From: Actinomycetota bacterium
GTDB taxonomy: Bacteria > Actinomycetota > Actinomycetes > Actinomycetales > Microbacteriaceae
Assembly: GCA_018268515.1 (NCBI GenBank)
Contig: JAFDWK010000035.1
Span: 1 to 54,399 of the forward strand
Direction: 5' to 3'
DNA length: 54,399 bases
Shown here in pieces: positions 17,047 to 26,099 of the stretch. Numbering within the stretch: the first letter of the stretch is position 1; each line of letters starts with the position of its first letter. The position numbers and the translations under genes are program-made. The notes beneath the pieces were generated by a model, which did no database searches, had not been told where the DNA came from, and was given only the letters and a program-made list of their open reading frames with translations.

Positions 17047-19938
17047 TCAGCCGCAGGTGCGCGCCGCGAAGGCCCCAGTGCTGGTCGTGCCCGCGACCGT
17101 CGCCGTGACCGATCCGGCGGGCAGCTCCGCGAGGCGCGACGTGAAGGTCGCCGAGGTGCTCGCGCCGGCGGCGACGGTCAGCGTGCGCGATCCGTAGTCG
17201 GACGCGACCGTGACCTCGGCGGCCGCGGTCGAGCCGTTCTTCACGGTGGCGACGACGACCGCCTTGCCCGCCGCGCAGCGGGTGTCGGCGAGCACCGAGA
17301 CGCCCGCGGTCACGGTGACCGTGGCGGTCACCGGCATCCGGGAATCGTCCTGCGCCACGCCACTGACGGTGAACGTGCCCGGTGACGCGTAGGACGCCGG
17401 GTCCACACCGGCCCAGGCCACCGACACGGTCTTGGTGGTGCCGCTGGCCGTGGTGAGGGCGGCCTTCGGCAGCACCGGCGCGGCGCCGGCGACCGTCTGC
17501 GCCGTCAGCGGCGCGACCGAGGCGACGGCGATCTCTGGCGCGAAGCCCTCGAGCACGGTCTGATACTCGGCGCGGGTGACCGGGATCACGGTGCCGTGCC
17601 GGGGCTTGCCGCCGTCGCTGTTCTGCGGCAGGTTGTCGCGCAGCGTGGCGCCCAGCGGCTGCCAGGAGGAGCCGTCGGCGATGTCGGCCGATCCGAACGG
17701 GATGTAGTGGTTCGGGCCGCCGTGGTACGACGGCTGGTCGATGAACAGGTACCAGTCGAAGCCGTTCACGTCACCCGGGTTGGCGGGGAAGATGCTCGGC
17801 CCCTCGCCGCTGGAGTAGGTGCCGCCGGGCTCGCCGTTGGGCAGGCCGCTCGCGACCTTCTCCTTCACCAGTGTCCACTGGTCTGCCGCGCCGGTGGTGC
17901 CGGGGAGGGATCCGGTGATCGTCGCCAGCAGGTTCGTGGACTTCTCCTCGCGGATGGTCATCGACGCCTCGTCCTTGGTGAACCGGTAGTAGGTGCCGTC
18001 CTGTTCGGCGACGGTCGAGTCGATCAGGCCGAGCCCGCTGCCGCGCTTGACGTCCGACCAGACCTGCGGCTCGGAGAACGTGACGAAGTCGTCGGTGGTG
18101 GCGTACATCATCCGGTTGTAGGTGACCGCCGTGCGCGCCGAGGCGTCGGTGCCCGGGTACAGGTTCGACGCCCAGAACACCACGTACCGGCCGATCGCGT
18201 CGTCCCAGTACGCCTCCGGCGCCCAGGTGTTGCCGGCGTACGGGGTGGAGACCTGCACGTGCCGCTGCGCGGACCAGTGCACCAGGTCGGTGGACTCCCA
18301 TACCTCGATCCCGAGGGAGCCGCTCAGCTGCGCGGTCGTGAAGCCGCCGGCGAGCCCGGCGACCTTGAGGTCGGTGGCGAGCATGTAGAAGGTGTCGCCC
18401 TCGTGCGAGCGGATGATGAACGGATCGCGCAGGCCGGTCGTGCCCTGGGTGGAGGTGAAGATCGGCTCCCCGCCGTTGAGGGTGTTCCAGCGCAGCGCGT
18501 CGTCGCCCTTCGAGGCGGCGAGGCTGACGCGCTCGGCGCCGGCGCCCTCACCCGTGAAGAAGGCCCAGACATACGCCTCCGGGGCGCCCGCGGCGGCGGG
18601 CGCCGCGGTGACGTTCAGCGTGAATGCGCGCGTGCCGGTGGCCGCGCCGCTGGTCGCGGTCGCGGTGAGCTCCACCGCGGTGTCGGCCTCGGGCCGGGTC
18701 ACGGCCACGGTCGCCGAGCCCGCGCGCACACCCTCGCGGATCGCCGCGGCGCTGCCGCCCGCGGTGACCGCCCAGGTCACGGCCGAGCCGTTCGCGCCCG
18801 TCGTCGGCACCGAGAAGCTGGTGCGCACCGCGTCGGTGGAGACCGTGAGCGCCGCGAGATCCTGCTCGACCTTGGTCGCCTCGCTCAGCTGCGCCGGCAC
18901 CGTGACGGAGTACGTGCGGGTGACCGACGTCGCGCCGACCGTGAAGGTCGCGGTCAGCACGACCGTGGCGTCGGCGGATCCCGGCGCGGGCCGGGTCACC
19001 GTCGCCGTGCCGTTCTGCACCGTGATCGCGGGGCCGTCGGCGGCCCACGAGATCGTGGCTCCGCTGGAGGCCGTGGGCACGGTGAAATCGGCCGTGGCGG
19101 TGCCGGGCACGGTCACGGCGGCGACGGCGTGGTCGAGGGCGGCGCCCGCGAAGAGCTGCTGCACCTGCCCCGCATCCAGCGCCTGCCCGTAGACGGCGTA
19201 GTCGTCCACATCGCCGGCCCAGTTGGCGTCGTTGTAGGTCGAGCGGCCGAGGTAGGACACCAGGCTCGAGCCGAACGACGACACATCGCGGGCGATGGCG
19301 GTCTGCGAGATCTGCGTGCCGTTGACGTAGACCGTGAGCTTGCCGGCGACGCCGTCGATCACGGTGGTGTACAGCGTCATCCCCGTGGGGTTCTTCACGC
19401 CCGAGGTGGCGGCATTCGTCGCGCCGGGGCCGACCTCGGTGCTCCAGGGCGCGCTCGCGCTCACGGTGTTCGTGACGACCGACTTCACGTAGCCGCTGGG
19501 GTTCGCCGGGTTCAGAAGCCAGTAGCCGCTGGAGTAGCTCGCGCCCGAGGCGACCGGCGCGCCGATGAAGCCCGCCGCGACGTTGCCGGATCCGGATCGG
19601 CTGTTCAGCCAGGTCGACACGGTGAGCTGCTTCTTGCCGACCAGCGCGGCGGTCGGGATCTCGAGATAGCCGGCGGTGGCGCGGGCGCCGCCGGGCAGCG
19701 ACAGCACGCCTCCGGACACGCTGGCGCCGGCCTGCTTGATCAGGCCGTCGTTGCCGTTGCCGGACGTGTCGGGGACGGTGCCGTTCGCTGCGCTGTCGAA
19801 GGCGTAGTGGATCAGGGGGGCCGGGCCGTCCGCGGCGCCGGCAGCCTGGGTGCTCACGGCGCCGAGCGCCGCGACCGCGACGGATGCCGCGACGATCGCG
19901 GCGCCCGGGCGCATTCCTTGCACGAGCTTCTCGCGCAT
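17047..19938 (-). CDS. Exported LamG-Ig-GH43 enzyme with shared C-terminal domain (copy 1)
   Basis: 963 residues. Signal peptide (AAIVAASVAVAALGAVSTQA) to about residue 35; LamG/concanavalin-like domain about 40-250 (IHYAFDSAANGTVPDTSGNG); two Ig-like domains to about 450; GH43 propeller about 455-760 with D505 (LRDPFI), D640 (IDSTV) and E712 (GEGPSIF) as the expected catalytic triad; another Ig-like domain; shared C-terminal domain ending TCG (17047 to about 17290). The ATG has GAGGAG upstream. It lies 127 bp downstream of a paralogue in the same direction and has no operator of its own, so it is probably cotranscribed with it. Likely an extracellular arabinofuranosidase or arabinanase; the exact linkage is not readable from sequence. 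Confidence 0.85.
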   Translation of the reverse strand: MREKLVQGMRPGAAIVAASVAVAALGAVSTQAAGAADGPAPLIHYAFDSAANGTVPDTSGNGNDGLIKQAGASVSGGVLSLPGGARATAGYLEIPTAALVGKKQLTVSTWLNSRSGSGNVAAGFIGAPVASGASYSSGYWLLNPANPSGYVKSVVTNTVSASAPWSTEVGPGATNAATSGVKNPTGMTLYTTVIDGVAGKLTVYVNGTQISQTAIARDVSSFGSSLVSYLGRSTYNDANWAGDVDDYAVYGQALDAGQVQQLFAGAALDHAVAAVTVPGTATADFTVPTASSGATISWAADGPAITVQNGTATVTRPAPGSADATVVLTATFTVGATSVTRTYSVTVPAQLSEATKVEQDLAALTVSTDAVRTSFSVPTTGANGSAVTWAVTAGGSAAAIREGVRAGSATVAVTRPEADTAVELTATATSGAATGTRAFTLNVTAAPAAAGAPEAYVWAFFTGEGAGAERVSLAASKGDDALRWNTLNGGEPIFTSTQGTTGLRDPFIIRSHEGDTFYMLATDLKVAGLAGGFTTAQLSGSLGIEVWESTDLVHWSAQRHVQVSTPYAGNTWAPEAYWDDAIGRYVVFWASNLYPGTDASARTAVTYNRMMYATTDDFVTFSEPQVWSDVKRGSGLGLIDSTVAEQDGTYYRFTKDEASMTIREEKSTNLLATITGSLPGTTGAADQWTLVKEKVASGLPNGEPGGTYSSGEGPSIFPANPGDVNGFDWYLFIDQPSYHGGPNHYIPFGSADIADGSSWQPLGATLRDNLPQNSDGGKPRHGTVIPVTRAEYQTVLEGFAPEIAVASVAPLTAQTVAGAAPVLPKAALTTASGTTKTVSVAWAGVDPASYASPGTFTVSGVAQDDSRMPVTATVTVTAGVSVLADTRCAAGKAVVVATVKNGSTAAAEVTVASDYGSRTLTVAAGASTSATFTSRLAELPAGSVTATVAGTTSTGAFAARTCG

Positions 19939-20065
19939 GTCACTCCTCTGTGATGGGGATGGAAATCGGTGCTGGGGATGGGGGATGGAGGTCTGTGATC
20001 GGGGCCGGATCCGGTCCGCACGGCGCTGTGCCGTGCCGGCCGGATCCGGCCCTCGGGTGCGTGCG

Positions 20066-23047
20066 TCAGCCGCAGCTGCCGGCCGGGATCGGCGCGGGCG
20101 TCTCGGCGGAGACGCCGCCCGCGGTCGCGGCCAGGGTGAACGATCCGGCCGGGATGGACGCCAGGCGGGTCGCCAGCGCGGCCGAGGTCGAGGCGCCGGC
20201 GGCGAGCGTCACGGTCTTGTCGCCGTAGGGCGTGCGGATCGTGACCTCTGCGGACTTGGCTTCGCCGTTGTGCGCGGTGACGACGACCTGCAGCTTGCCC
20301 GCGACGCAGCGCGTGGTGGCGCTCGCGGTCACATCCAGCGCACCCGGGAGCGTCAGCGGTGCCGACGCCGAGGCCGACACCAGTCCGTCCCGGTAGCCGT
20401 CGTAGTTCGCGGTGACGGCGGAGACGCCGGCCGGCACCTCGGTGCGGGCGACGCCGTCCTGCACCGGCACGGTGACGCTCCAGTCGCCGCCGGAGAACGT
20501 CACGGATCCGGCCACGTCGCCCTTGTCGGCTGCGGCGACGGTCGCGGTGACCGTGCGCTTGTCGGCGGTCAGGGTGGTGCTCGACGCCACGGCGGTGACT
20601 CCGGTCCAGTCGTGCATCGCGGTGAGCACCGTCTGCGGCACGCTCACGAAGGCGCCGTGACGGGGGCTCGTCGGCAGGCCGCCGACCGGGCGCACGTTCC
20701 AGCTCGAGCGCTGCGAGAGGCGATCCGACTGGCTGCTCGATGCGATCTCGGATCCGCTGGTCACGAACGCGCGATATCCGCCGGCGCTGTAGTTGTCGAC
20801 GAGGAACACATACCCGTCGCCCTGCGCGTTGTTGTTCGGGTCGCCCGCGTTGAGCTTGACGATCTCGGGGCCCTCACCCGACTGCCCGGTCTTCAGGCTG
20901 GTCATCCGGGTGTCGGTGAGCTGCCAGGTCTGCGACGGATCCGCGTTCCAGTTCGAGGAGGCGGTCGGCGCGGTGAGCGTCTTCGAGCGCTCCAGGAAGA
21001 TGTCCTTGCCGGCCTCGAGGGTGCCCGCGGCGCCGCTCTCCTCGTTCTTGGTGAAGCGGTAGTAGTAGTCGCCGATCTTGGTGACCGTGGAGTCGATGCG
21101 CGCGTACCCGGTGTCCTGCCAGCTCGCCGGCGGGGCGGTGAACGTGCGGAAGTCCCGGGTCAGCACCGCGAACATCCGGGCGTAGAGCTTGTCGGAGTTC
21201 GTGTGCGCGGCGTCGGAGTACATCCGCGAGGCGAAGAACACCACATACGACTGCAGGTCATCGTCCCAGTACGCCTCCGGCGCCCAGGTCATGCCGGCCT
21301 CGGGCTGGTTGACCACGATGCCGGAGTTCTCGCCGTTCGTACGGTCCCAGTGCACCAGGTCGGTCGACTCCCAGACCTCGATCTTCAGGCTGCCGGCCGA
21401 CTGCGCCGGGCCCCATCCGGTGCCGCAGCTGATGCACAGGTCCGTGGCGACCATGTAGTACTTGTCGCCGTCGTGCGAGCGCAGGATGTACGGATCCCGC
21501 AGGCCCTTGGTGTCGGTGGTCGAGGTGATCACGGCGGCTCCGCCGTTCACCGGCGAGAACGTGAAGAAGTCGTTGCCGCTGGTGGCGGCCTGGTAGATCT
21601 TCTCGTCGCCGTCCGACTTGAAGTACGCCGCGGCGTAGCCGGCGTCGGGCGCGGAACGGGCGTGCTCGGCGACCGTGACCGTGAACGAGCGCTCGACGCT
21701 CTGGCCGGCGATGGTCGCGTGCGCAGTGAGGGTCGCGGTGCGGTCACCGGTGCCGTAGGCGGGCCGGGCCACGACGCCGCCGCCGGCGTAGGGGTCGGCC
21801 AGGCCCACGGGTCCTGCGGCGTAGCCGGGATCCGTCGGGGTGATCAGCGCCGGATCCGAGGAGGTCCAGGTGATCGCCGCGCCGTTCACGGAGCCCTTGG
21901 TCACCAGCGGCAGATTCTCGGTGGTGCGCGCAGCCAGCACGATCGCGTCGAGGTCGGCCGACGGCGAGGGAGCGAGCACCGTGAAGTCGAAGCTGAGCGT
22001 GGAGCCCAGCGATGTGGCGACGGTCACCGTGACCGGGGTGTCCTCGGAGATCTCTCGCGAGACGACGCCGGTGTTCGAGATGACGCCGGGGACGGACGAG
22101 GTCCAGGTGAGGGAGACGCCGTTGTAGCTCGCGGGGAAGCTGAGCGGCCGGGTCACGGCGCTGGCCTCGGCGTTGGCGCCGAGCACGGTCGGCAGCAGGT
22201 CGGCGCGCAGCAGTGCATCGGTGGAGGCGGCCTTCTGCGCGGCGGTCGGCATGCTCGCGCCGAGCTGTGCGGGGCTCAGCGCGACATCCCAGAACTTCAC
22301 GTCGGTGACGTCGGCCTTCAGCAGCGCGTCGCCGGTGTAGAGCGAGCGGCCGAGGTAGCCGAGCACGTTGCCGGAGGAGATGATCGAGCTCATCGCATAG
22401 GTGTGCGTGACCGTGGAGATCTTCGCACCGTCGCGGTAGAGCGTCAGGGCATTGCCGCTGCCGACCAGGGTGAGCGTGGTGAAGCCGGGGTTCAGGCCGC
22501 CGCCATTGGGCAGGCGCACCTCGCCGTTCGCGGTGCCGGATTTCACCCGGATGCCGGAGAGCACGGCGTTGCTGTATGCGGACTCGCCGGAGCGCGGGTT
22601 CACGAACACGTGGTTGCCGAGCTGAGTGGTGTTCCACGCGCCCACGCCGTCGCCGATCACCCAGCCGAACTGGTTCGCGGCGGTCTGTGTGCTCACCGTG
22701 TACTCGACGGTGAAGTCGTTGTCGGATCCGGTCACGAGCCCCTTCGGCAGGCTCGCGTAGCCGTCGGCCTTGAACCGCAGCACCGCGTCTCCGCCGGCGT
22801 CGGCGAACGAGGCATCGGTGAACCCGGTGAGCGTGGCGTTGCGAGAGTTGCCCGAGACGTCGAGCAGCTGGTTCCCGGCGTGCGTCATGTCGTAGTGCGC
22901 GGTGGGTGCGGGCGCGTCATCGGCTGCGGCAGCCGGTGCGGCCGCACAGACGCCGAGGACGAGCGCGCCACCGAGACCCGCGGCGAGCAGCCGGCGGGAG
23001 GCGCGGGTGGTGCGCGTTGGTGTGAGAGGGGGGACAGGGGAACGCAT
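20066..23047 (-). CDS. Exported LamG-Ig-GH43 enzyme with shared C-terminal domain (copy 2)
   Basis: 993 residues. Signal peptide with the core LLAAGLGGALVLGVCAAAPA; LamG domain about 48-265; two Ig-like domains about 270-475; GH43 propeller about 480-830 with D518 (LRDPYI), D652 (RIDSTV) and E725 (GEGPEIV); a small Ig-like repeat; shared C-terminal domain about 910-993 ending AGSCG. The ATG at 23047 has GAAGGAG five bases upstream. Same architecture as the proteins at 17047, 23307 and 33033, so these four arose by duplication of one module set. First gene of a two-gene operon with copy 1; a LacI-type operator lies at 23134-23147. Probable arabinan or arabinoxylan-directed enzyme. Confidence 0.85.
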   Translation of the reverse strand: MRSPVPPLTPTRTTRASRRLLAAGLGGALVLGVCAAAPAAAADDAPAPTAHYDMTHAGNQLLDVSGNSRNATLTGFTDASFADAGGDAVLRFKADGYASLPKGLVTGSDNDFTVEYTVSTQTAANQFGWVIGDGVGAWNTTQLGNHVFVNPRSGESAYSNAVLSGIRVKSGTANGEVRLPNGGGLNPGFTTLTLVGSGNALTLYRDGAKISTVTHTYAMSSIISSGNVLGYLGRSLYTGDALLKADVTDVKFWDVALSPAQLGASMPTAAQKAASTDALLRADLLPTVLGANAEASAVTRPLSFPASYNGVSLTWTSSVPGVISNTGVVSREISEDTPVTVTVATSLGSTLSFDFTVLAPSPSADLDAIVLAARTTENLPLVTKGSVNGAAITWTSSDPALITPTDPGYAAGPVGLADPYAGGGVVARPAYGTGDRTATLTAHATIAGQSVERSFTVTVAEHARSAPDAGYAAAYFKSDGDEKIYQAATSGNDFFTFSPVNGGAAVITSTTDTKGLRDPYILRSHDGDKYYMVATDLCISCGTGWGPAQSAGSLKIEVWESTDLVHWDRTNGENSGIVVNQPEAGMTWAPEAYWDDDLQSYVVFFASRMYSDAAHTNSDKLYARMFAVLTRDFRTFTAPPASWQDTGYARIDSTVTKIGDYYYRFTKNEESGAAGTLEAGKDIFLERSKTLTAPTASSNWNADPSQTWQLTDTRMTSLKTGQSGEGPEIVKLNAGDPNNNAQGDGYVFLVDNYSAGGYRAFVTSGSEIASSSQSDRLSQRSSWNVRPVGGLPTSPRHGAFVSVPQTVLTAMHDWTGVTAVASSTTLTADKRTVTATVAAADKGDVAGSVTFSGGDWSVTVPVQDGVARTEVPAGVSAVTANYDGYRDGLVSASASAPLTLPGALDVTASATTRCVAGKLQVVVTAHNGEAKSAEVTIRTPYGDKTVTLAAGASTSAALATRLASIPAGSFTLAATAGGVSAETPAPIPAGSCG

Positions 23048-23133
23048 CGGGACTCCTTCGTCGTTCGTCCGGATCCGGTCGGGGAGTGCGGATCACGGTG
23101 TGCGCCCGGTGGGCGGTTACGGGACAGGGCTGA

Positions 23134-23147
23134 TGTTAGCGGACACA
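23134..23147. promoter_or_regulatory. LacI-type operator upstream of the minus-strand GH43 operon
   Basis: TGTTAGCGGACACA matches the consensus TGTTAGCGSTAACA in the left half and most of the right. It lies 87 bp before the start at 23047 in a divergent intergenic region. No convincing -35 box is seen on the minus strand. Confidence 0.55.
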
Positions 23148-23222
23148 TTTTCCGAGCGCCAGAGGCGACGGGATGTCGGGAAGGGTCTTGCCGATCGACC
23201 CTGGCGGGGCGCCCGCGCGCTG

Positions 23223-23249
23223 TGCTACGGTCTGCGGTTAGCGGTAACA
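23223..23249 (+). promoter_or_regulatory. Extended -10 promoter and LacI-type operator of the plus-strand GH43 gene
   Basis: TGCTACGGT (23223-23231, extended -10 form TGnTAnnnT) is followed five bases later by GGTTAGCGGTAACA (23236-23249), a nearly symmetric operator. The distance from -10 to operator matches the GH30 and WxL promoters. Confidence 0.6.
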
Positions 23250-23306
23250 GTATCCCGGTTCCGCGATCAGCTCGCCAGCGACACCGCCGTCCCCCAGGAG
23301 TCTTTG

Positions 23307-25970
23307 ATGACGAAGCAACTCATCCGTTCGCGCGCCCCCAGGGCGCTGGGCGTCCTCGCCGTGGTGGCGACCGCGCTGACCGGCCTGATCGCCGCCCCGG
23401 CTGCCTCGGCAGACTCCGCCGCCCCGCGCGACGGTCTGCGTGCCGAGTACCTGTTCACGCAGACCAGCGGAACGTCCGTGCCGAACTCCGCCGGCGGATC
23501 CGTCGGCGCCGCCACCGTCGTCAACGGCTCAGACGCACGGTGGACCGGTTCCTCGCTGACGTTCACCGGCGGGGCCAAGACCAGCACAACGGCCGACTGG
23601 GTGCGTCTGCCGGACGGTCTCCTGGCAGGTGCGCAGTCGGCTACGGTCACCGTCGAGACGAAGTTCGACGCGTCGATGGCCTCGAGCTTCCACTTCCTCT
23701 GGAACATCGGCGACGACAGCACCACCTCGTACTATTTCGCCACGCTCAAGGACATGGCCCGCACGGCGATCACGACCTCGAGCAACGGCGGCGAGATCAA
23801 CGCCCGCGCCACCCAGGCGCTCACCGCCGATCGCTGGTACAGCGTCACGTCGGTCATCGACGGGACCGCCGGCACCATCACCTTCTACCTCGACGGGGTG
23901 CGCGTCGCGCAGTCGCGCACCGCCCTCACACCCGCCTCGATCACGAAGCAGACGCTGAACACGATCGGCCGATCGCCCTGGCCCGACCCGTTCTACAAGG
24001 GCGAGGTCTCCGCCTTCCGGGTGTACGACCGCGCGCTCGCCGCCGACGAGGTCGCGGCGGTCTCCACCGCCGACGCGGCGCCGCACGCGAGCTCGTTCCA
24101 GCCCCTCGCTCAGGCCGCGGCCGATGCGATCGCACCGATCTCGATGACCGACGCGACGCAGACGCTGCCCACCGGCAGTGCTGCGCTGACCTGGTCCGCG
24201 CCCACAGAGGGCCTCACCCTGGGCGCCGACGGCACCACCCTGCACGCCGTGCAGCCGCCGGCGGGATCGGATCCGCTCACCGGATCGGTCACCGCCACCG
24301 CGAACGTGCGCGGTGTCACCGTCTCGAAGCAGATCCCGGTGACGGTCGCCCCCGCAGCCGCGGCCGCCGACCCCTACGGCTACCTGATGGTGCACTTCAT
24401 CGAGGATTCGGCCGGCTACGCCGAGAAGATCTACCTCGACGTCTCCCGCGGCGACAACCCGGAGCAGTGGGATCCGCTGAACGGCGGCAAGCCGATCCTC
24501 GCCTCGCAGCTGGGCACCACCGGCGTGCGCGACCCGTACCTCACCTACAACCCCGAGACGAAGACCTACTACATCATCGCGACCGACCTGCGGGTGTTCG
24601 GTGGCGACGGCGGATCCGGATCCTGCACCAGCTGGTGCTACTGGACCAAGAGCGCCTCGACCAAGCTCATCATCTGGCAGTCCACCGACCTGGTGAACTG
24701 GGGCGAGCCGCGCAACCTCGACGTGTCGCTGAACGCCGCGGGGCAGAAGGCTGCGGAGCTCGGCATGGCCTGGGCCCCCGAGGCCACCTGGGTCGATCAC
24801 TACTACTCCGATGGGCGCGGCGCGTTCGTCATGTACTGGTCATCGAACGTGTACCAGAAGGCCGACCACTCCGACGCGTCGTACAACCAGGTGCTGTGGG
24901 GATCCACGACCGACTTCTCGCAGGACAGCTACGCCTACGGCGGCTCGTTCGTGAACACAGGCAAGAACACCATCGACACCACGATGATCCAGAACGCCGG
25001 TAAGACGTACCGGATCACCAAGGACAACGGCAACGGCAATGGCATCTACATGGAGTCCACCACCGCCGCGCGCTGGTGGGAGCCGGGCACCGCGTGGACC
25101 ACGCTGCAGACGAAGATCGGCGCGGCCTGGGCCGGCGGCAACGCAGGCGGCGTGGAGGGGCCCGCGGTCTTCAAGAGCCACAGCGAGGACAAATGGTTCC
25201 TCTACGTCGACGTGATCCCCTCCACCGGCTACCGGCCGATGGTCACCACGAACCTCGACGCGGGCTGGACCCCGCTGAACGATCCGTCGTTCTCGATGGC
25301 GCCCTCCACCAAGCACGGCGGGGTCATCTCGCTCACCAAGGCGCAGTACGACACGGTGCGCTCCGCGGACGCGGCCACCGCGGTGAGCCCCGAACTCGGC
25401 AGTGTCGAGGTGGCGACCGGATCCGACACCGCGGCACTGGCCGCGGCACTGCCGGCGGCGACCGACGTGAACCTCGCCTACGGCCGCGGCACGGCCTCCC
25501 GTCCGATCGTGTGGGACACCTCGGGCGTGACCCTGGGCGCCTCGGGCTCGTACCCGGTCACCGGCGTGGTGAGCACCCTCGGTGCGAACCTGAACACCTG
25601 GGCCGGCGCGGGCGGCTCGACCGCCTGGAACGCCCCGGATCGGGTGCTCGGGCGCAGCACCGCCGTGACCGTGCATGCCACCGTCGTGGTGGCCGGTGCC
25701 GCGAGCGCCCCGTTCACCGTGCAGGCAGAGACCCGCTGCGTGGCGGGCAAGGCCACGCTCGTGGCCCGGATCCAGAACGCCGGATCCGCGGCCGCCGACA
25801 TCACGGTGCAGACCGGCTACGGCACGAAGACCGTCTCGGTCGCCGCGGGCAAGAGCACCAGCCAGACCTTCAGCACCCGCCTCGACGCGGTGCCCGCCGG
25901 CAGCATCCAGGCCACCACCGCGGGCGCCGATGCGGCCACGGCGGACTACGTCGCCCGCAGCTGCGGCTGA
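23307..25970 (+). CDS. Exported LamG-Ig-GH43 enzyme with shared C-terminal domain (copy 3)
   Basis: 887 residues. Signal peptide (ALGVLAVVATALTGLIAAPA) to about 36; LamG about 40-250 (LRAEYLFTQTSGTSVPNSAG); Ig-like about 260-345; GH43 propeller about 350-680 with D409 (GVRDPYL), D557 (TIDTTM) and E617 (GVEGPAVF); Ig-like segment; shared C-terminal domain from about 25720, ending RSCG. AGGAG lies seven bases before ATG 23307. The gene starts divergently from copy 2 with an operator on each side of the intergenic region. The GH127-type gene follows 129 bp downstream with no obvious terminator, so they are probably cotranscribed. Extracellular alpha-L-arabinofuranoside hydrolysis is likely. Confidence 0.85.
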   Translation: MTKQLIRSRAPRALGVLAVVATALTGLIAAPAASADSAAPRDGLRAEYLFTQTSGTSVPNSAGGSVGAATVVNGSDARWTGSSLTFTGGAKTSTTADWVRLPDGLLAGAQSATVTVETKFDASMASSFHFLWNIGDDSTTSYYFATLKDMARTAITTSSNGGEINARATQALTADRWYSVTSVIDGTAGTITFYLDGVRVAQSRTALTPASITKQTLNTIGRSPWPDPFYKGEVSAFRVYDRALAADEVAAVSTADAAPHASSFQPLAQAAADAIAPISMTDATQTLPTGSAALTWSAPTEGLTLGADGTTLHAVQPPAGSDPLTGSVTATANVRGVTVSKQIPVTVAPAAAAADPYGYLMVHFIEDSAGYAEKIYLDVSRGDNPEQWDPLNGGKPILASQLGTTGVRDPYLTYNPETKTYYIIATDLRVFGGDGGSGSCTSWCYWTKSASTKLIIWQSTDLVNWGEPRNLDVSLNAAGQKAAELGMAWAPEATWVDHYYSDGRGAFVMYWSSNVYQKADHSDASYNQVLWGSTTDFSQDSYAYGGSFVNTGKNTIDTTMIQNAGKTYRITKDNGNGNGIYMESTTAARWWEPGTAWTTLQTKIGAAWAGGNAGGVEGPAVFKSHSEDKWFLYVDVIPSTGYRPMVTTNLDAGWTPLNDPSFSMAPSTKHGGVISLTKAQYDTVRSADAATAVSPELGSVEVATGSDTAALAAALPAATDVNLAYGRGTASRPIVWDTSGVTLGASGSYPVTGVVSTLGANLNTWAGAGGSTAWNAPDRVLGRSTAVTVHATVVVAGAASAPFTVQAETRCVAGKATLVARIQNAGSAAADITVQTGYGTKTVSVAAGKSTSQTFSTRLDAVPAGSIQATTAGADAATADYVARSCG

Positions 25971-26099
25971 CCCGAGCCGGCGGCCGTCGCGATCCCCACG
26001 CTGCTGCGGCGGCCGCCGCACCACGAACTCGAGAGCACCACAGGACAACGGCGTCTCGACGGCTGCATGCAGCCATGACGCCCACGAGAAGAGGATCCC

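Noticed and set aside
17596-19953. Long plus-strand frame opposite the LamG-GH43 gene at 17047-19938
   Set aside because: Same shadow effect; the minus strand has a signal peptide, domains and a catalytic triad.
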